DNA from: Pseudomonas sp. SID14000
GTDB lineage: Bacteria; Pseudomonadota; Gammaproteobacteria; Pseudomonadales; Pseudomonadaceae
Assembly: GCF_002165135.1 (NCBI RefSeq)
Contig: NZ_NFZQ01000008.1
Coordinates: 186,001 to 250,000, forward strand
Direction of reading: 5' to 3'
Length of the DNA stretch: 64,000 bases
Below the pieces are notes generated by a model. The model had not been told where the DNA came from, did not search any database, and saw only the letters and a list, made by a program, of their open reading frames with translations. This document shows, in pieces, positions 63,503 through 64,000 of the stretch. Each line of letters begins with the position of its first letter. Position 1 is the first letter of the stretch. A program made the translations under genes and the position numbers.

Positions 63503-64000
63503 ATGAAAGAAACACCGCGCGCTTCTGGCGCTACAAACATCATCCTGGTCGGCCTGGGCGTGATCATCGCCCTGCTCGGCCTCCTCATGGCTGCGGGCGG
63601 CATCAAGCTGGCCGGCCTGGGCGGTTCCTGGTACTTCCTGACCGGCGGCCTGGCCATGGCCATTGCCGGTGTCCTTGTCGCTCTTCGCAAGCCCGCTGGC
63701 GCATGGTTGTATGCGGCGTTCCTGGCCGGTACTGTCATCTGGGCGCTGTTCGACGCTGGCCTGGTGTTCTGGCCACTGTTCTCGCGCCTGTTCATGTTCG
63801 GCGCAATCGGCATGGTGGTGGCACTGGTCTACCCGCTGCTGGCCCGTGCCAACGGTGGCAGCGCCGGCCGTGGTGCCCATGGCGTTGCCGGGGTGATGGC
63901 CGTGGTGCTGGCGATCGCCGTCGGCAACATGTTCGTTGCCCACCCCAGCGTCGCCCCCACCGGCAAAGGCCCGGGCATGACCCCGGTCGAGGCCGACAAA
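63503..64000 (+). CDS. Membrane-bound PQQ dehydrogenase, glucose/quinate/shikimate family (N-terminus only)
   Basis: The window holds 166 codons from ATG 63503. The N-terminal membrane anchor is clear: about five helices (NIILVGLGVIIALLGLLMAA, WYFLTGGLAMAIAGVLVAL, AWLYAAFLAGTVIWALFDAG, LFMFGAIGMVVALVYPLLAR, VMAVVLAIAVGNMFVAHPSV). This five-helix anchor before a periplasmic PQQ beta-propeller is typical of glucose and quinate/shikimate dehydrogenases, which pass electrons to ubiquinone. In P. putida the position suggests the quinate-type member, but the catalytic domain is out of view. Confidence 0.88.
   Translation, partial: MKETPRASGATNIILVGLGVIIALLGLLMAAGGIKLAGLGGSWYFLTGGLAMAIAGVLVALRKPAGAWLYAAFLAGTVIWALFDAGLVFWPLFSRLFMFGAIGMVVALVYPLLARANGGSAGRGAHGVAGVMAVVLAIAVGNMFVAHPSVAPTGKGPGMTPVEADK

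Overview
The window is high-GC Gram-negative chromosome and almost certainly comes from the Pseudomonas putida group. The evidence is the set of recognisable genes (an ornithine cyclodeaminase with Asp228 in the VGGDCPG motif, pobA with an AraC-type activator, liuR-mvaB, a CrcY small RNA between mvaB and mgtC), the dense intergenic REP/REPIN repeats typical of these genomes, and codon usage that is uniform throughout. I see no tRNA, rRNA, prophage, transposase or CRISPR array. The region reads as ordinary chromosome rich in catabolic, transport and regulatory genes.

Layout. 1-4.45 kb (minus): cobN (cut by the window edge) and cobW behind a cobalamin riboswitch. 4.6-6.1 kb: a long composite REP element, then ilvE with a clear terminator. 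6.3-8 kb: a PACE-type efflux gene divergent from a LysR regulator. 7.7-13.5 kb: small envelope and hypothetical genes (overlapping DUF3300-DUF2950 pair, VIT1/CCC1-like membrane protein, lipoprotein, a RidA-like protein behind a MerR/SoxR-type promoter, a PLDc_N membrane peptide, a thioredoxin-fold protein). 13.7-19.1 kb: GlxA-type AraC regulator, TetR regulator, then SBP - flavin monooxygenase - ureidoglycine aminohydrolase, possibly a nitrogen/sulfur scavenging group. 19.2-26.7 kb: START protein, Lrp regulator divergent from ocd, LysR, gamma-glutamyltransferase, pobA and its divergent activator. 26.9-29.3 kb: liuR-mvaB, the sigma-54-driven CrcY RNA, mgtC.

29.5-38.9 kb: DUF3203 protein, an isolated ccoG, a MocR/PdxR-type regulator, a hybrid histidine kinase, an SDR, and the most unusual locus here: apbE divergent from an rnfC-rnfD pair with no other Rnf genes in view. 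39-42.2 kb (minus): marR-emrA-emrB type efflux operon. 42.4-48.2 kb: FixJ/FixL-like two-component pair divergent from an acyl-CoA synthetase and acyl-CoA dehydrogenase, so probably their regulators. 48.5-55.5 kb: an orphan FecR, a Na+/H+ antiporter, a chemoreceptor followed by a quaternary-amine-type ABC binding protein and permease without ATPase. 55.6-63.3 kb: LysR, AEC transporter, CAP-domain protein, GlxA-type regulator divergent from a LysE exporter, MFS transporter, LysR and a cupin. The window ends inside a membrane-bound PQQ dehydrogenase of the glucose/quinate family.

Repeats. About a dozen REP/REPIN elements occupy 3' intergenic gaps. Two longer composite elements each occur twice (4624-4874 with 51015-51267, and 10140-10316 with 58678-58840) and are conserved beyond the REP arms.
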